Below, piece by piece: positions 9,241-17,015 of a stretch of 64,000 bases of DNA. The stretch is from an uncultured Macellibacteroides sp. Lineage in GTDB: Bacteria > Bacteroidota > Bacteroidia > Bacteroidales > Tannerellaceae. A model generated the notes under the pieces. It had not been told where the DNA came from. It searched no databases and saw nothing but the letters and a program-made list of their open reading frames with translations. The stretch lies in the NCBI RefSeq assembly GCF_963667135.1, contig NZ_OY762974.1, positions 2,666,001 through 2,730,000 on the forward strand, written 5' to 3'. A program made the translations under genes and the position numbers. How positions within the stretch are numbered: position 1 is the first letter of the stretch; each line of letters begins with the position of its first letter.

Positions 9241-9574
9241 TCAATACAGTTTCCAGTAAATCTGTAATTCCTTTGATTGCTCCATTAATGCCATATTCAC
9301 TGATATAGTTTGTCAACTTGGCTATCAAAGGGAAAAACAAAACAATCAATCCAATAATTAACAAAATGAAAACTACAACGACTGCAAAGCAAAGAAATCT
9401 CAATTTTGGATTATTCTGAATTTTGTTGATCAGACTTAACCATTGATAGTTTTGTGCTCCTAACCAACCTAATTGACCATTTTGCTCTGAATTATAATTG
9501 TCATGCTTATCATGTTTATAATGGGGAGAATTGTCATGATGCTTATAGTCATGATGAAATTCATTAAAACTCAT
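9227..9574 (-). CDS. Small His-rich membrane protein, possible metal-binding partner of the CDF transporter
   Basis: 115 residues, no recognised family. The first 27 residues hold seven histidines with Asp and Tyr (H7, H8, H12, H13, H18, H21, H24), a pattern typical of metal-chelating tails. A long hydrophobic stretch (about residues 58-88) would give one or two membrane spans, and an amphipathic tail follows. Its 3' end overlaps the CDF start by 14 bases. A role in delivering or sensing the exported metal is inference from composition and context. Confidence 0.7.
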   Translation of the reverse strand: MSFNEFHHDYKHHDNSPHYKHDKHDNYNSEQNGQLGWLGAQNYQWLSLINKIQNNPKLRFLCFAVVVVFILLIIGLIVLFFPLIAKLTNYISEYGINGAIKGITDLLETVLNGRK

Positions 9575-9680
9575 ATATGTTTAATTTAAAATAAATGATG
9601 GATATGAATAAAGGAAATAGCATAAGACAAAAATCGGAAAGTCGAAATTTGCTTTATTTTATTGAAAAAGTAAATAGAAA

Positions 9681-9989
9681 TTAGATGAGTTTAGGTGGTT
9701 GCCAAACAGATATTTTATATTGGCTGGGGGGATACAACTCAATCGAATAGAGATGTACCATATCTCCAAGGTTTTTGTTATCGGCTACATCTACAATGTG
9801 GATAAAGTCATCAAAATGCAGGTGACCATGATTCCCAACTGAATGTGAATTTCCGTACGTATCATGATATTCTGTCAGGTCTGTAAGCTCGAGAGAATCA
9901 TGGGCAATACTAAATGTTATTATTCCAAAACAGCAGATCACTGTAATGAACAATGTAAATTGTATACCTATTTTTTTCAGATTCTTCAT
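9681..9989 (-). CDS. Small exported His-rich protein, upstream of the CDF genes
   Basis: 102 residues, not recognised. Residues about 8-29 form a signal peptide or anchor, followed by histidines at about 30, 42, 49, 54, 56, 58, 64 and 79, with NHGHLH as the densest cluster. It is the first gene of a probable three-gene leftward unit with the His-rich membrane protein (106 bases downstream) and the CDF transporter. It could be a periplasmic metal buffer. A possible -7 box, TACTTTTG, lies at 9997-10004, very close to the ATG, so the message might be almost leaderless. Confidence 0.6.
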   Translation of the reverse strand: MKNLKKIGIQFTLFITVICCFGIITFSIAHDSLELTDLTEYHDTYGNSHSVGNHGHLHFDDFIHIVDVADNKNLGDMVHLYSIELYPPSQYKISVWQPPKLI

Positions 9990-10046
9990 TCAGGGGCAAA
10001 AGTAATATTTTTAACAACAGAAATATCACTCATTAGATAAAAAGTG

Positions 10047-10054
10047 TATTTTTG
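10047..10054 (+). promoter_or_regulatory. -7 promoter box for the VOC gene
   Basis: TATTTTTG fits TAnnTTTG and lies 57 bases before ATG 10111. No clear -33 element was seen. Confidence 0.4.
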
Positions 10055-10110
10055 TAAAATAACAGCAGGTTTTACTCGTAGATAAGACCTAAGTCCTAAA
10101 CTATAAACCA

Positions 10111-10503
10111 ATGAAAATTGCACATATTGCCATATGGACAGACAGGCTTGAAGAGATGAGAGCCTTCTATGTAAAGTACTTTCACGGAATTAGCAACGAA
10201 AAGTATGTGAATCCGGTTAAAGGATTTGAATCCTATTTTGTCCGGTTCGAAGGAGGTGATACATCGCTGGAGATTATGCGCAGCAGTCATATAAAAAACA
10301 CGACACAGACCGAACATCTCGGTTTGTGCCATTTTGCTTTTGCTTTGGAAAATAAAGAAACAGTCAACGCTTTCACCGAACAAATGAGAGCGGATGGTTA
10401 TCATGTCTTGGGTGAGCCACGTATTACCGGCGATGGCTTTTTCGAAAGCGTGATTGCCGATCCCGACGGTAACCGGGTAGAATTAGTGGCAGAGAATATT
10501 TAA
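10111..10503 (+). CDS. VOC family protein (glyoxalase/bleomycin-resistance fold)
   Basis: 130 residues with the two beta-alpha-beta-beta-beta modules of the vicinal oxygen chelate fold. His5 (KIAHIAIW), Glu54 (SLEIM), a mid-protein His (LCHFAF) and the C-terminal DPDGNRVELVAE with its Glu are at the positions used as metal ligands. Many such proteins are lactoylglutathione lyase-like, but the substrate cannot be told. The last 4 bases overlap the stop of a converging 110-codon gene. The 3' portion of this gene together with that neighbour is duplicated about 970 bases downstream. Confidence 0.88.
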   Translation: MKIAHIAIWTDRLEEMRAFYVKYFHGISNEKYVNPVKGFESYFVRFEGGDTSLEIMRSSHIKNTTQTEHLGLCHFAFALENKETVNAFTEQMRADGYHVLGEPRITGDGFFESVIADPDGNRVELVAENI

Positions 10504-10850
10504 TCTGTTTTATACACGACTACATTGTTAAATGTTAAGCTTACAACGGGATAAGAATATGTGTCGAAAAACAGAGGCTTATTGTATTCAAACTGGAATA
10601 ATTTTCCTATATATCTAGAGTTATAATGATTAATATTGATCATCTCATATTTTCGGCTTACGTAATAAGAACAACTGTCGCCTTCGAAACGAAGTACAAC
10701 TTTGTTGCCTTCGCCCATTTTTATTTCAGATAGAACACCTTCTGCCTTATCCCTTTCAACAAAAGAGGCAAGGATTGTCCCAGATGCCAGAATAACAAAG
10801 GCCGTAACTAAAAACAGTTGATGCGTTTTCATAAATAAATATCATTAAAT
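10305..10850. repeat. Segmental duplication, copy 1 (3' part of VOC gene plus converging 110-codon gene)
   Basis: Matches copy 2 at about 11274-11822 at an offset of 969 bases, changing to 972 after a 3-base insertion in copy 2 inside the VOC reading frame. Homology begins at ACAGACCGAAC and fades just upstream of the 110-codon gene start. Confidence 0.9.
10500..10832 (-). CDS. Hypothetical exported or anchored protein, paralogue 1
   Basis: 110 residues, not recognised. Residues 5-24 form a hydrophobic signal or anchor, followed by a soluble domain with two aromatic, strand-rich segments (RFEGDSCSYYVSRKY and KLFQFEYNKPLFFD) and a single conserved Cys. An 89 percent identical copy (12 differences in 110) is encoded at 11472-11804. 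The sequence suggests a small periplasmic beta-rich protein of unknown role. Confidence 0.7.
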   Translation of the reverse strand: MKTHQLFLVTAFVILASGTILASFVERDKAEGVLSEIKMGEGNKVVLRFEGDSCSYYVSRKYEMININHYNSRYIGKLFQFEYNKPLFFDTYSYPVVSLTFNNVVVYKTD

Positions 10851-11253
10851 ATTATTGTTGTCAGGTAAAACCAATTGTTTAATTTTTGTTCCTTATTTCA
10901 AAGACTTTCATCCCTGTTTTTTCTTGATTTCTTAAAAGTAAGCCCCCTCCCAATTTGGAAAGAGTGAGTAGATTAGCGATTTTTTTTCTTTAACAAATTT
11001 ACGGAGAAAAAGAACCGACAATGTGTCGTTATTACAAATTCAATGTCTCATTTTTACAATTAATCACACAAAATTGGGATTCCAACGCTTCGTTTTTACA
11101 ATTCCGTTCTGGTTTTACAATTGAAGTTGTCTTATGTTTAGTTTTATTTTTCGGTAAATCTCATTTAAAAGTAACTTTCCTAAGCGTCAAGCATATCCTG
11201 AAGTAAGAGTCTAATCGTCAATTTCAGTTAAAATTCGTAGTTTTGAAGTTGGA
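10833..11253. other. Intergenic between the duplicated units, with four short repeats
   Basis: No gene is supported. Four related words ending in TTTTACAATT or a close variant occur at 11028-11040, 11051-11061, 11093-11103 and 11113-11122. A 61-codon open frame across them (11021-11206) has no protein-like features. Confidence 0.5.
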
Positions 11254-11475
11254 TTGTTATACCTTTTTATAAGACAGACCGAACATCTCGGTTTGTGTCA
11301 TTTTGCTTTTGTTTTGGAAAATAAAGAAAAGGTCAACGCTTTCACCGAACAAATGAGAGCGGACAGTTATCATGTCATGGGCGAGCCACAACACATTACC
11401 GGCTATGGCTTTTTAGAAAGCGTGATTGCCGATCCCGATGGCAACCGGGTAGAATTAGTGGCAGAAAATATTTAA
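11254..11475 (+). pseudogene. Truncated VOC family gene (3' part only)
   Basis: The open frame encodes 73 residues, of which about 67 match the C-terminal half of the VOC protein at 10111-10503 (HLGLCHFAF ... DPDGNRVELVAENI). The N-terminal module, with its first His and its Glu ligand, is missing, so the fold cannot form a normal active site. There is a one-residue insertion (GEPQHITG versus GEPRITG). It is the by-product of the segmental duplication and probably not functional alone. Confidence 0.8.
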
Positions 11476-11822
11476 TCTGCTTTATACACGACTACATTGT
11501 TAAATGTTAAGCTTACAACGGGATAAGAATCTGTGTCGAAAAAAAGAGGCTTATTGTATTCAAACTGGAATAATTTCCCTATGTATTTGGAGTTATAATG
11601 ACTAATATTGATCAGGTCATATTTTCTACTTACGTAATAAGAACAACTGTCGCCTTCGAAACGAAGCTCAATTTTGTTGTCTTCTCCTATTTTTATTTCA
11701 GATAGAACACCTTCTGCCTTATCCCTTTCAACAAAAGAGGCAAGTATCGTCCCAGATGCTAGAATAACAAAGGCTGTAACCAAAAACAGTTGATTTCTTT
11801 TCATATATAAATATATAATAAA
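11274..11822. repeat. Segmental duplication, copy 2
   Basis: Partner of 10305-10850, carrying a truncated VOC gene and an intact copy of the 110-codon gene. See copy 1 for alignment offsets. Confidence 0.9.
11472..11804 (-). CDS. Hypothetical exported or anchored protein, paralogue 2
   Basis: 110 residues, 98 identical to the protein at 10500-10832, with the same signal/anchor and the same single Cys in DSCSYYV. Changes are mostly conservative (E to D, M to L, R to K, V to I) and the frame is intact, which suggests that this copy is still under selection although the adjoining VOC copy is broken. Function unknown. Confidence 0.7.
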   Translation of the reverse strand: MKRNQLFLVTAFVILASGTILASFVERDKAEGVLSEIKIGEDNKIELRFEGDSCSYYVSRKYDLINISHYNSKYIGKLFQFEYNKPLFFDTDSYPVVSLTFNNVVVYKAD

Positions 11823-12241
11823 TTCATTGGTGCTTATTAGTTTATTGTATTCAAGGTATAAAAATAATGAATTTTGGTTTAAATTGCAATTAAAGTGTCT
11901 TTTATTTACTGTTTTATGCTTAAAAGCATGAATCTAACGTTAATTAATCTTTATTACAAATATCTTTCGAAAAAATAATCGGCACCCGAATCCGTTTTTT
12001 TCTTCAAAATATTTTTAAAATAAAACCCAAAATCAACTAAATTGAGATAATTTAAAGCTCATAAACGAATTTCATGCACCAGTTCGATAAATGTGTAAAG
12101 AGTCACGTAAATTGTAAAGCCATTGTTTAATAGTTTTAATTGTTAGTAAATAAATTGTTTGCCGATTAACACCCAAAAGGGTGCAACAGATTGTTTCCAT
12201 ACCTGGCGAACCCTGAAATTGCAAGGTTAATTTCCTATCCT

Positions 12242-12304
12242 AAATAAGCTTATTTGCGTTTAAAAATAAGCTTATCTCAACACTCAAATAAACTTATCTG
12301 AGCC
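12242..12304. repeat. Three near-direct repeats with core AAATAA(G/A)CTTAT
   Basis: AAATAAGCTTATTTG (12242), AAATAAGCTTATCTC (about 12265) and AAATAAACTTATCTG (about 12286) are spaced about 21-23 bases, close to two helical turns. Each has a palindromic core. They could be binding sites for a dimeric regulator; no regulated gene is obvious. Confidence 0.5.
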
Positions 12305-12427
12305 TTAGAATCAATTGATTTCAAGACAGGAGAAGCTATCGCAGACCTAACCCCTTACAATTTTGACCTGTTTATAACTAATTGCTGATCATAGAGTACT
12401 TTTTAATGATTTATAGCCTCACCATGG

Positions 12428-12447
12428 CGTAAATATTAATATTTACG
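12428..12447. repeat. Perfect 20-bp palindrome
   Basis: CGTAAATATTAATATTTACG is self-complementary over its whole length. The sequence is AT-rich, so part of the symmetry could be chance. Confidence 0.5.
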
Positions 12448-12981
12448 TCCAAACGGTATGTCCTTACGTGCATCTGCAAACTGCTAAATAAAAATTTTAA
12501 TTTGCATATTATACAAAATGAATGGAATTTCGTCGATAAACACACCGTAATAAATGTGTATGAGTCTGTAATAAAGAAGATTAATGAATTATTATGATGA
12601 TTAAAGAATTAAGAAAACCGTCAAAAAAGTATAACTTGCTTTTCCATCAATATGTTGTAATATTGCAACAGAAAGCAATTTTAAGCAAAACACGAAACAA
12701 ATCACCTCCGCTTGCGGATGCGATTTAACCAAAGCCTGTCCGGATGGCAAAAACAAATCCGGAACGACAATAGCGATTGTCTGGAGCGTGCCCGGTAGTG
12801 GAAAAGTCTTTGAATTCCGTTTTTTTTTAAAGAGTATTAGAATTGGCATAATATATTTAAGAAGAAGGGGACATCCTTGGGGACATTTTTTCGCTGAAAG
12901 CCGCTTCATTGCAAGGAAAAAAACGGAAAACCTTGGGGACAATTAATTAAAGCAACATGTAAATGATTAAATTTTGATACG

Positions 12982-13137
12982 ATGAAAAAGTTTTTAGCCA
13001 TGGATAATTTACTAAAAGGCGGGTATTACAACATACCCAGAGTGATTTCAAGTCTGGGATTTATAATAGGACGTTATGCTGATAATCATATAAAAGTTAT
13101 TGTATATGAAAAACAATTTGCTTTACTTATTTGTTAA
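12982..13137 (+). CDS. Possible small protein (51 aa)
   Basis: ATG 12982 opens 51 codons ending at TAA 13135-13137. The product starts MKKFLAMDNLL, is basic and has a mixed hydrophobic centre (VISSLGFIIGRY). No family is recognised, and there is no clear RBS or promoter, so it may be a chance open frame in front of the SPFH gene. Confidence 0.25.
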   Translation: MKKFLAMDNLLKGGYYNIPRVISSLGFIIGRYADNHIKVIVYEKQFALLIC

Positions 13138-13193
13138 CAACTATATTTAGTTAACCGTAATTAATTATTCATTTAAAAAGAAAGGATCATAAA

Positions 13194-14054
13194 ATGTTGT
13201 ACTTGTATTTATTAGTAGTTGTTTTATTCTTGTTTTTTGCAGGAATCAGAATTGTAAGGCCTACCCAGCGTGGTTTGATTGAACGTCTTGGTAAGTATCA
13301 TAAATTTGCTAATCCGGGATTTCACTGGATTATTCCGATTATCGATAAGCTGTATATTGTAAACGTAACCGAGCAAATGGTGGATGCTCAGCCTCAGGAA
13401 ATTATCACCAACGATAATCTGAATGCAAGTGTGGATGCTCAGGTCTATTTTAAGGTAAAATGTGATGAGGAGAGTGTAAAAGGGTCTATGTATAGCGTGA
13501 ATAACTATAAGTTGCAAATAGTAAGTCTGGCCCGTACTACTTTGCGTAATATTATTGGTACACTTACACTCAAATCGGCGAATAGCGAACGGGGTAAAAT
13601 AAATGCAGAACTCTATGGAACACTTCATAACGAAACCCAAAATTGGGGTATTGAAATAGTGCGAACGGAGTTAAAGGAAATTGATCCTCCAAAGGATGTA
13701 CAGGAAACCATGAATAAAGTGGTGAAAGCCGAAAACGAAAAGATCGCAGCAATAGATTCTGCTACTGCTGCCGAAACTGTTGCAGATGGTATAAAGCGAG
13801 CAAAGATAAAGGAGGCCGAAGGTTATAAGCAATCGAAGATATTGCATGCTGAAGGCGAAGCCGAAGCCATCAGGTTAGTTAATGAAGCTGCCGATAAGTA
13901 TTTTGTTGGTAATGCGCAGCTTTTACGTAAGCTGGAGGCGCTGGAAACTTCTCTTGGTACCAATGCCAAAATCGTAGTTCCAACGGGTAGCGATCTGGTA
14001 AACGTGATTAGTGAGATGGCCGGTATTGTTCCTTTGGAGAGAAAGCAAAAGTAA
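13194..14054 (+). CDS. SPFH/band 7 domain membrane protein (stomatin/paraslipin type)
   Basis: 286 residues. A single N-terminal transmembrane segment (residues about 2-19) precedes the band 7 domain (about 20-190), with RPTQRGLIERLGKY and the typical YFKVKCDEE and DPPKDVQETM segments. A coiled-coil region rich in Ala/Glu follows (NEKIAAIDSATAAE ... EGYKQSKILHAEGEAEA). These proteins oligomerise on membranes and organise lipid microdomains or regulate proteases; the role here is unknown. No NfeD-type partner gene is next to it. A strong terminator closes the gene. Confidence 0.92.
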   Translation: MLYLYLLVVVLFLFFAGIRIVRPTQRGLIERLGKYHKFANPGFHWIIPIIDKLYIVNVTEQMVDAQPQEIITNDNLNASVDAQVYFKVKCDEESVKGSMYSVNNYKLQIVSLARTTLRNIIGTLTLKSANSERGKINAELYGTLHNETQNWGIEIVRTELKEIDPPKDVQETMNKVVKAENEKIAAIDSATAAETVADGIKRAKIKEAEGYKQSKILHAEGEAEAIRLVNEAADKYFVGNAQLLRKLEALETSLGTNAKIVVPTGSDLVNVISEMAGIVPLERKQK

Positions 14055-14105
14055 GTTTGTAAAAATATTCCTTCTCTTTAGGGGATGTCCCTCTAGTTTG
14101 CGTCT

Positions 14106-14144
14106 CAATGGTAGTGTATTTGTTAAATGAATACACTACCATTG
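14106..14144 (+). terminator. Terminator after the SPFH gene
   Basis: A perfect 15-bp stem (14106-14120 with 14130-14144, CAATGGTAGTGTATT) and a 9-base loop, followed by a T-rich stretch. Confidence 0.8.
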
Positions 14145-14176
14145 TGTTTAATCTTTTATGATACGTTCTAATTAAT

Positions 14177-16198
14177 ATGAAAAAAATCCTTCTTTTTATT
14201 TCTTTAGCGATGGCTTCGTTTGCAGCCGCAAAGGACGATGCTACGGTTGTAAGAGTCGATAGACTTCCTGTCGCTGTACGCAATAAACATTACGTGAGTA
14301 ACCAGACACCTTTAATGCCCCAACAATTTATAAAACTGCCTGTGGGGAGCATTAGTCCGGAGGGGTGGTTGTTGAAACAGCTGGAGCTTCAGAGGGATGG
14401 TTTGAATGGGCACTTGGGCGAAATTAGTGCATGGCTTCAGAAGGAAGATAACGCCTGGCTGAAGACGGATGGTAAGTGGGGCTGGGAAGAGGTGCCTTAC
14501 TGGCTTCGTGGTTATGGCAACCTGGCTTATATCATGAAAGATGAGGCTATGCTAAAGGAAACAAAATTCTGGATTGATGGAATTCTTAAGAGTCAGCGGA
14601 AAGATGGGAACTTTGGTCCTGTTCAGTTAAATGAAGGAAAACAGGATTTCTGGCCGAATATGGTTGTCCTTTGGATTGTTCAATCTTACTATGAGTATTC
14701 CAACGACGTTCGGGTTATTGATTTCATGTCTAAATATTGTAATTATCTGCTTACTGTACCGGATGATGATTTCTTATCAAGTTATTGGGAGAACAGCCGC
14801 GGAGGTGATAATCTTTGGAGTGTGGTATGGCTTTACAATCGTACGGGAGATAAGAATCTGCTGGCACTTGCCGACAAGATTCACCGGAATACAGCCGACT
14901 GGACTAAGTCAACGCAGCTCCCTAATTGGCATAATGTGAATGTGGCGCAATGTTTCCGCGAACCGGCCACTTATTTTTTGTTTAATAAAGATTCGGCTTT
15001 GCTTGAAGCCAGCTATAATGTGCAAAGTCTCGTACGCCGAACCTTCGGACAGGTGCCGGGTGGTATGTTTGGAGCGGATGAAAATGCCCGTATCGGTTTC
15101 TTTGATCCTCGTCAGGGTACGGAGACTTGTGGTTTTGTAGAGCAGATGGCTTCGGACGAAATAATGTTGCTTATCAGCGGCGATCCAATCTGGGCTGAGA
15201 ATTGTGAGGATGTTGCTTTCAATAGTTTTCCTGCAGCATTAATGCCCGATTATAAAGCGTTACGCTATATAACAAGTCCCAACCATGTGGTGAGCGACAG
15301 TAAGAATCATAATCCGGGTATTGATAACAGTGGTCCGTTCCTGGCAATGAACCCTTTCAGCAGCCGTTGTTGCCAGCATAATCATGGCTTTGGATGGCCT
15401 TATTATGCAGAGCATCTGGTTATGGCAACTCCGGACAACGGATTGGCTGCCGTGATGTATACTGCGTGCAAGACAAAGGGAAAAGTTGGAGGCAACGGTG
15501 TTGAGGTTACATTGCATGAACAGACAAATTATCCTTTCGAAGAATCTATCCGGTTTAAGGTGAGTACCCCTTCTAAGGTTAGCTTCCCGCTTTATTTGCG
15601 TATTCCTTCATGGTGTAAAAATGCATCCATTTCTATTAATGGTAAGACCCAGAATATACAGGGTGCTTCTGGTAGTTACGCGTGTATTAACCGCGAATGG
15701 AAGAATAATGATGTAGTTGAACTTATGGTTCCCATGGATTTTACAGTTCGTCAGTGGCAGGTAAACAAGAATAGCGTGAGTGTAAATTATGGACCACTTA
15801 CACTGTCTCTCAAAATAGACGAAGTGTACAAAAAGCTGGATAGTCGCGAGACAGCTATCGGTGATTCAAAATGGCAGGAAAATGCAGATGCATCTGCGTG
15901 GCCGACGTTCGAAATTTATCCGGGAAGTTCATGGAATTACGCTTTGATGGCTAACTTACCCATTACAGTAGAACGAAAGGCCTGGCCTGCTGATAACAAT
16001 CCGTTTACAATAACCAGTGTTCCTCTCGAATTTAAAGCGAAAGGGCGGATTGTTCCTGAATGGATGATAGACGAGTATGGTTTATGTGGTGTGCTTCCTT
16101 ACGAGAATGCAAAGAAATCGGATAAAATAGATGACATCAAACTAGTTCCGATGGGTGCAGCACGACTAAGAATAACGGCTTTCCCAACGGCTAAATAA
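14177..16198 (+). CDS. Beta-L-arabinofuranosidase-type glycoside hydrolase (GH127/GH146, former DUF1680), secreted
   Basis: 673 residues with a signal peptide (residues 1-18, AAAKD). The (alpha/alpha)6 barrel occupies about residues 50-430 and beta-sandwich domains follow. The zinc-thiolate site characteristic of the family is visible: Glu316 and Cys318 in GTETCGF, and Cys398-Cys399 in SRCCQHN, matching Glu338, Cys340, Cys417 and Cys418 of bifidobacterial HypBA1, where the first Cys of the pair is the nucleophile (established knowledge). It would release beta-L-arabinofuranose from plant glycans such as hydroxyproline-rich glycoproteins or rhamnogalacturonan II; the exact subfamily is uncertain. 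Confidence 0.9.
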   Translation: MKKILLFISLAMASFAAAKDDATVVRVDRLPVAVRNKHYVSNQTPLMPQQFIKLPVGSISPEGWLLKQLELQRDGLNGHLGEISAWLQKEDNAWLKTDGKWGWEEVPYWLRGYGNLAYIMKDEAMLKETKFWIDGILKSQRKDGNFGPVQLNEGKQDFWPNMVVLWIVQSYYEYSNDVRVIDFMSKYCNYLLTVPDDDFLSSYWENSRGGDNLWSVVWLYNRTGDKNLLALADKIHRNTADWTKSTQLPNWHNVNVAQCFREPATYFLFNKDSALLEASYNVQSLVRRTFGQVPGGMFGADENARIGFFDPRQGTETCGFVEQMASDEIMLLISGDPIWAENCEDVAFNSFPAALMPDYKALRYITSPNHVVSDSKNHNPGIDNSGPFLAMNPFSSRCCQHNHGFGWPYYAEHLVMATPDNGLAAVMYTACKTKGKVGGNGVEVTLHEQTNYPFEESIRFKVSTPSKVSFPLYLRIPSWCKNASISINGKTQNIQGASGSYACINREWKNNDVVELMVPMDFTVRQWQVNKNSVSVNYGPLTLSLKIDEVYKKLDSRETAIGDSKWQENADASAWPTFEIYPGSSWNYALMANLPITVERKAWPADNNPFTITSVPLEFKAKGRIVPEWMIDEYGLCGVLPYENAKKSDKIDDIKLVPMGAARLRITAFPTAK

Positions 16199-16245
16199 AT
16201 GAATAATAGCTTCCTCATCTCCTTAAAGGGTGGGGAAGTTCTATT

Positions 16246-16764
16246 TTAGGGGAAGTTGTTGTAGGTTTTCCAGGCTGTAGCGTGTTTGCGGTTGTGTTTC
16301 TTTGCACGAGCAGTTTTAGAAAAGATGGATTGCAAGAGGTCTTCGGCCGAAAAAGCGAAGCCTGCCGGAGTAGCTCTAAGTTCGTCCGACTTGCTGCTTA
16401 CTTTAAATCCCGTTACTTCTTTAACAGGAAGAAAACTGAATTTTAGCTTGGCAAATACACTTGGGGGAATATGTAGCGTGTCTGTAATTTCCATGGGTAC
16501 GCCGGTAACGGGTTTTAATCCGAAATCTTTTGTTATAGCGACCTTCAATCGGTAAGGTCTTGGTTTGGTTACTGGCTTGGGACTATCAAAGTTGATGAGT
16601 GTACCCGACTGTATGGCTCGCATTGTTTCTTCGTTCAGGCGGATTTTCTGTTTGTCCATTTGCCCATTATCAAGCCATATAGAATCTTTCTTTATCCCCT
16701 GAGCATTCATAAGACCCAGATTAAGCAGGCAAATGGAGAAAGACATAATAACACGGTTACTCAT
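16246..16764 (-). CDS. Hypothetical exported protein
   Basis: 172 residues. A signal peptide (about residues 1-21, NAQG) is followed by a soluble domain with IRLNEETMRAIQSGTLI and a Pro/Lys-rich middle segment, ending in a very basic tail (TARAKKHNRKHATAWK). No catalytic motif was recognised. It converges with the GH127 gene, and a weak hairpin lies between the two stops (about 16209-16240). It resembles small Bacteroidales-specific DUF proteins, but I cannot name the family with confidence. Confidence 0.65.
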   Translation of the reverse strand: MSNRVIMSFSICLLNLGLMNAQGIKKDSIWLDNGQMDKQKIRLNEETMRAIQSGTLINFDSPKPVTKPRPYRLKVAITKDFGLKPVTGVPMEITDTLHIPPSVFAKLKFSFLPVKEVTGFKVSSKSDELRATPAGFAFSAEDLLQSIFSKTARAKKHNRKHATAWKTYNNFP

Positions 16765-17001
16765 AAAGGGCTACTGATTTATTATTTATGATAGCTGACC
16801 ACAAATATAAATGAATTTCATTCTCAAATGTTAATTTGATTTTTTAATTAATTCTATTTAATTCTTTTTGCCATTTCTTGTCAATTCGCAGGTCGTATTC
16901 TTTCATAACAGGAGGTTGAAGTTTTCTTTTTTTCGGTTACATTTGTTATATTTATGACAGAGATTTTTTGTCTTATTATTTAACTGTTTAATTTAATATT
17001 C

Positions 17002-17010
17002 GGGGAGGTG
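17002..17010 (+). promoter_or_regulatory. Strong Shine-Dalgarno-like sequence before the aldehyde dehydrogenase
   Basis: GGGGAGGTG precedes ATG 17016 by 5 bases. Most other genes here lack such a site, as is usual in Bacteroidota. Confidence 0.7.
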
Positions 17011-17015
17011 AAATT

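Larger units (their letters stand above)
11823..12981. other. Long region with little coding evidence and several structural motifs
   Basis: About 1.16 kb, very AT-rich to 12600. It contains three near-direct repeats with a HindIII-like core at 12242-12304, a perfect 20-bp palindrome at 12428-12447, a CACCC/GGGTG hairpin near 12168-12183, small hairpins near 12740-12780, and GGGGACA repeats at 12867-12941. Open frames on either strand around 12630-12942 do not resemble a known protein. It may be a decayed gene or a regulatory island. Confidence 0.5.

Noticed and set aside
11021..11206. 61-codon plus-strand open frame
   Set aside because: Lies over four short DNA repeats and has no protein-like features.
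12601..12942. 113-codon minus-strand open frame with hydrophobic segments
   Set aside because: No recognisable domain, covers repeats and hairpins, and a competing plus-strand frame reads through the same DNA; coding cannot be supported.
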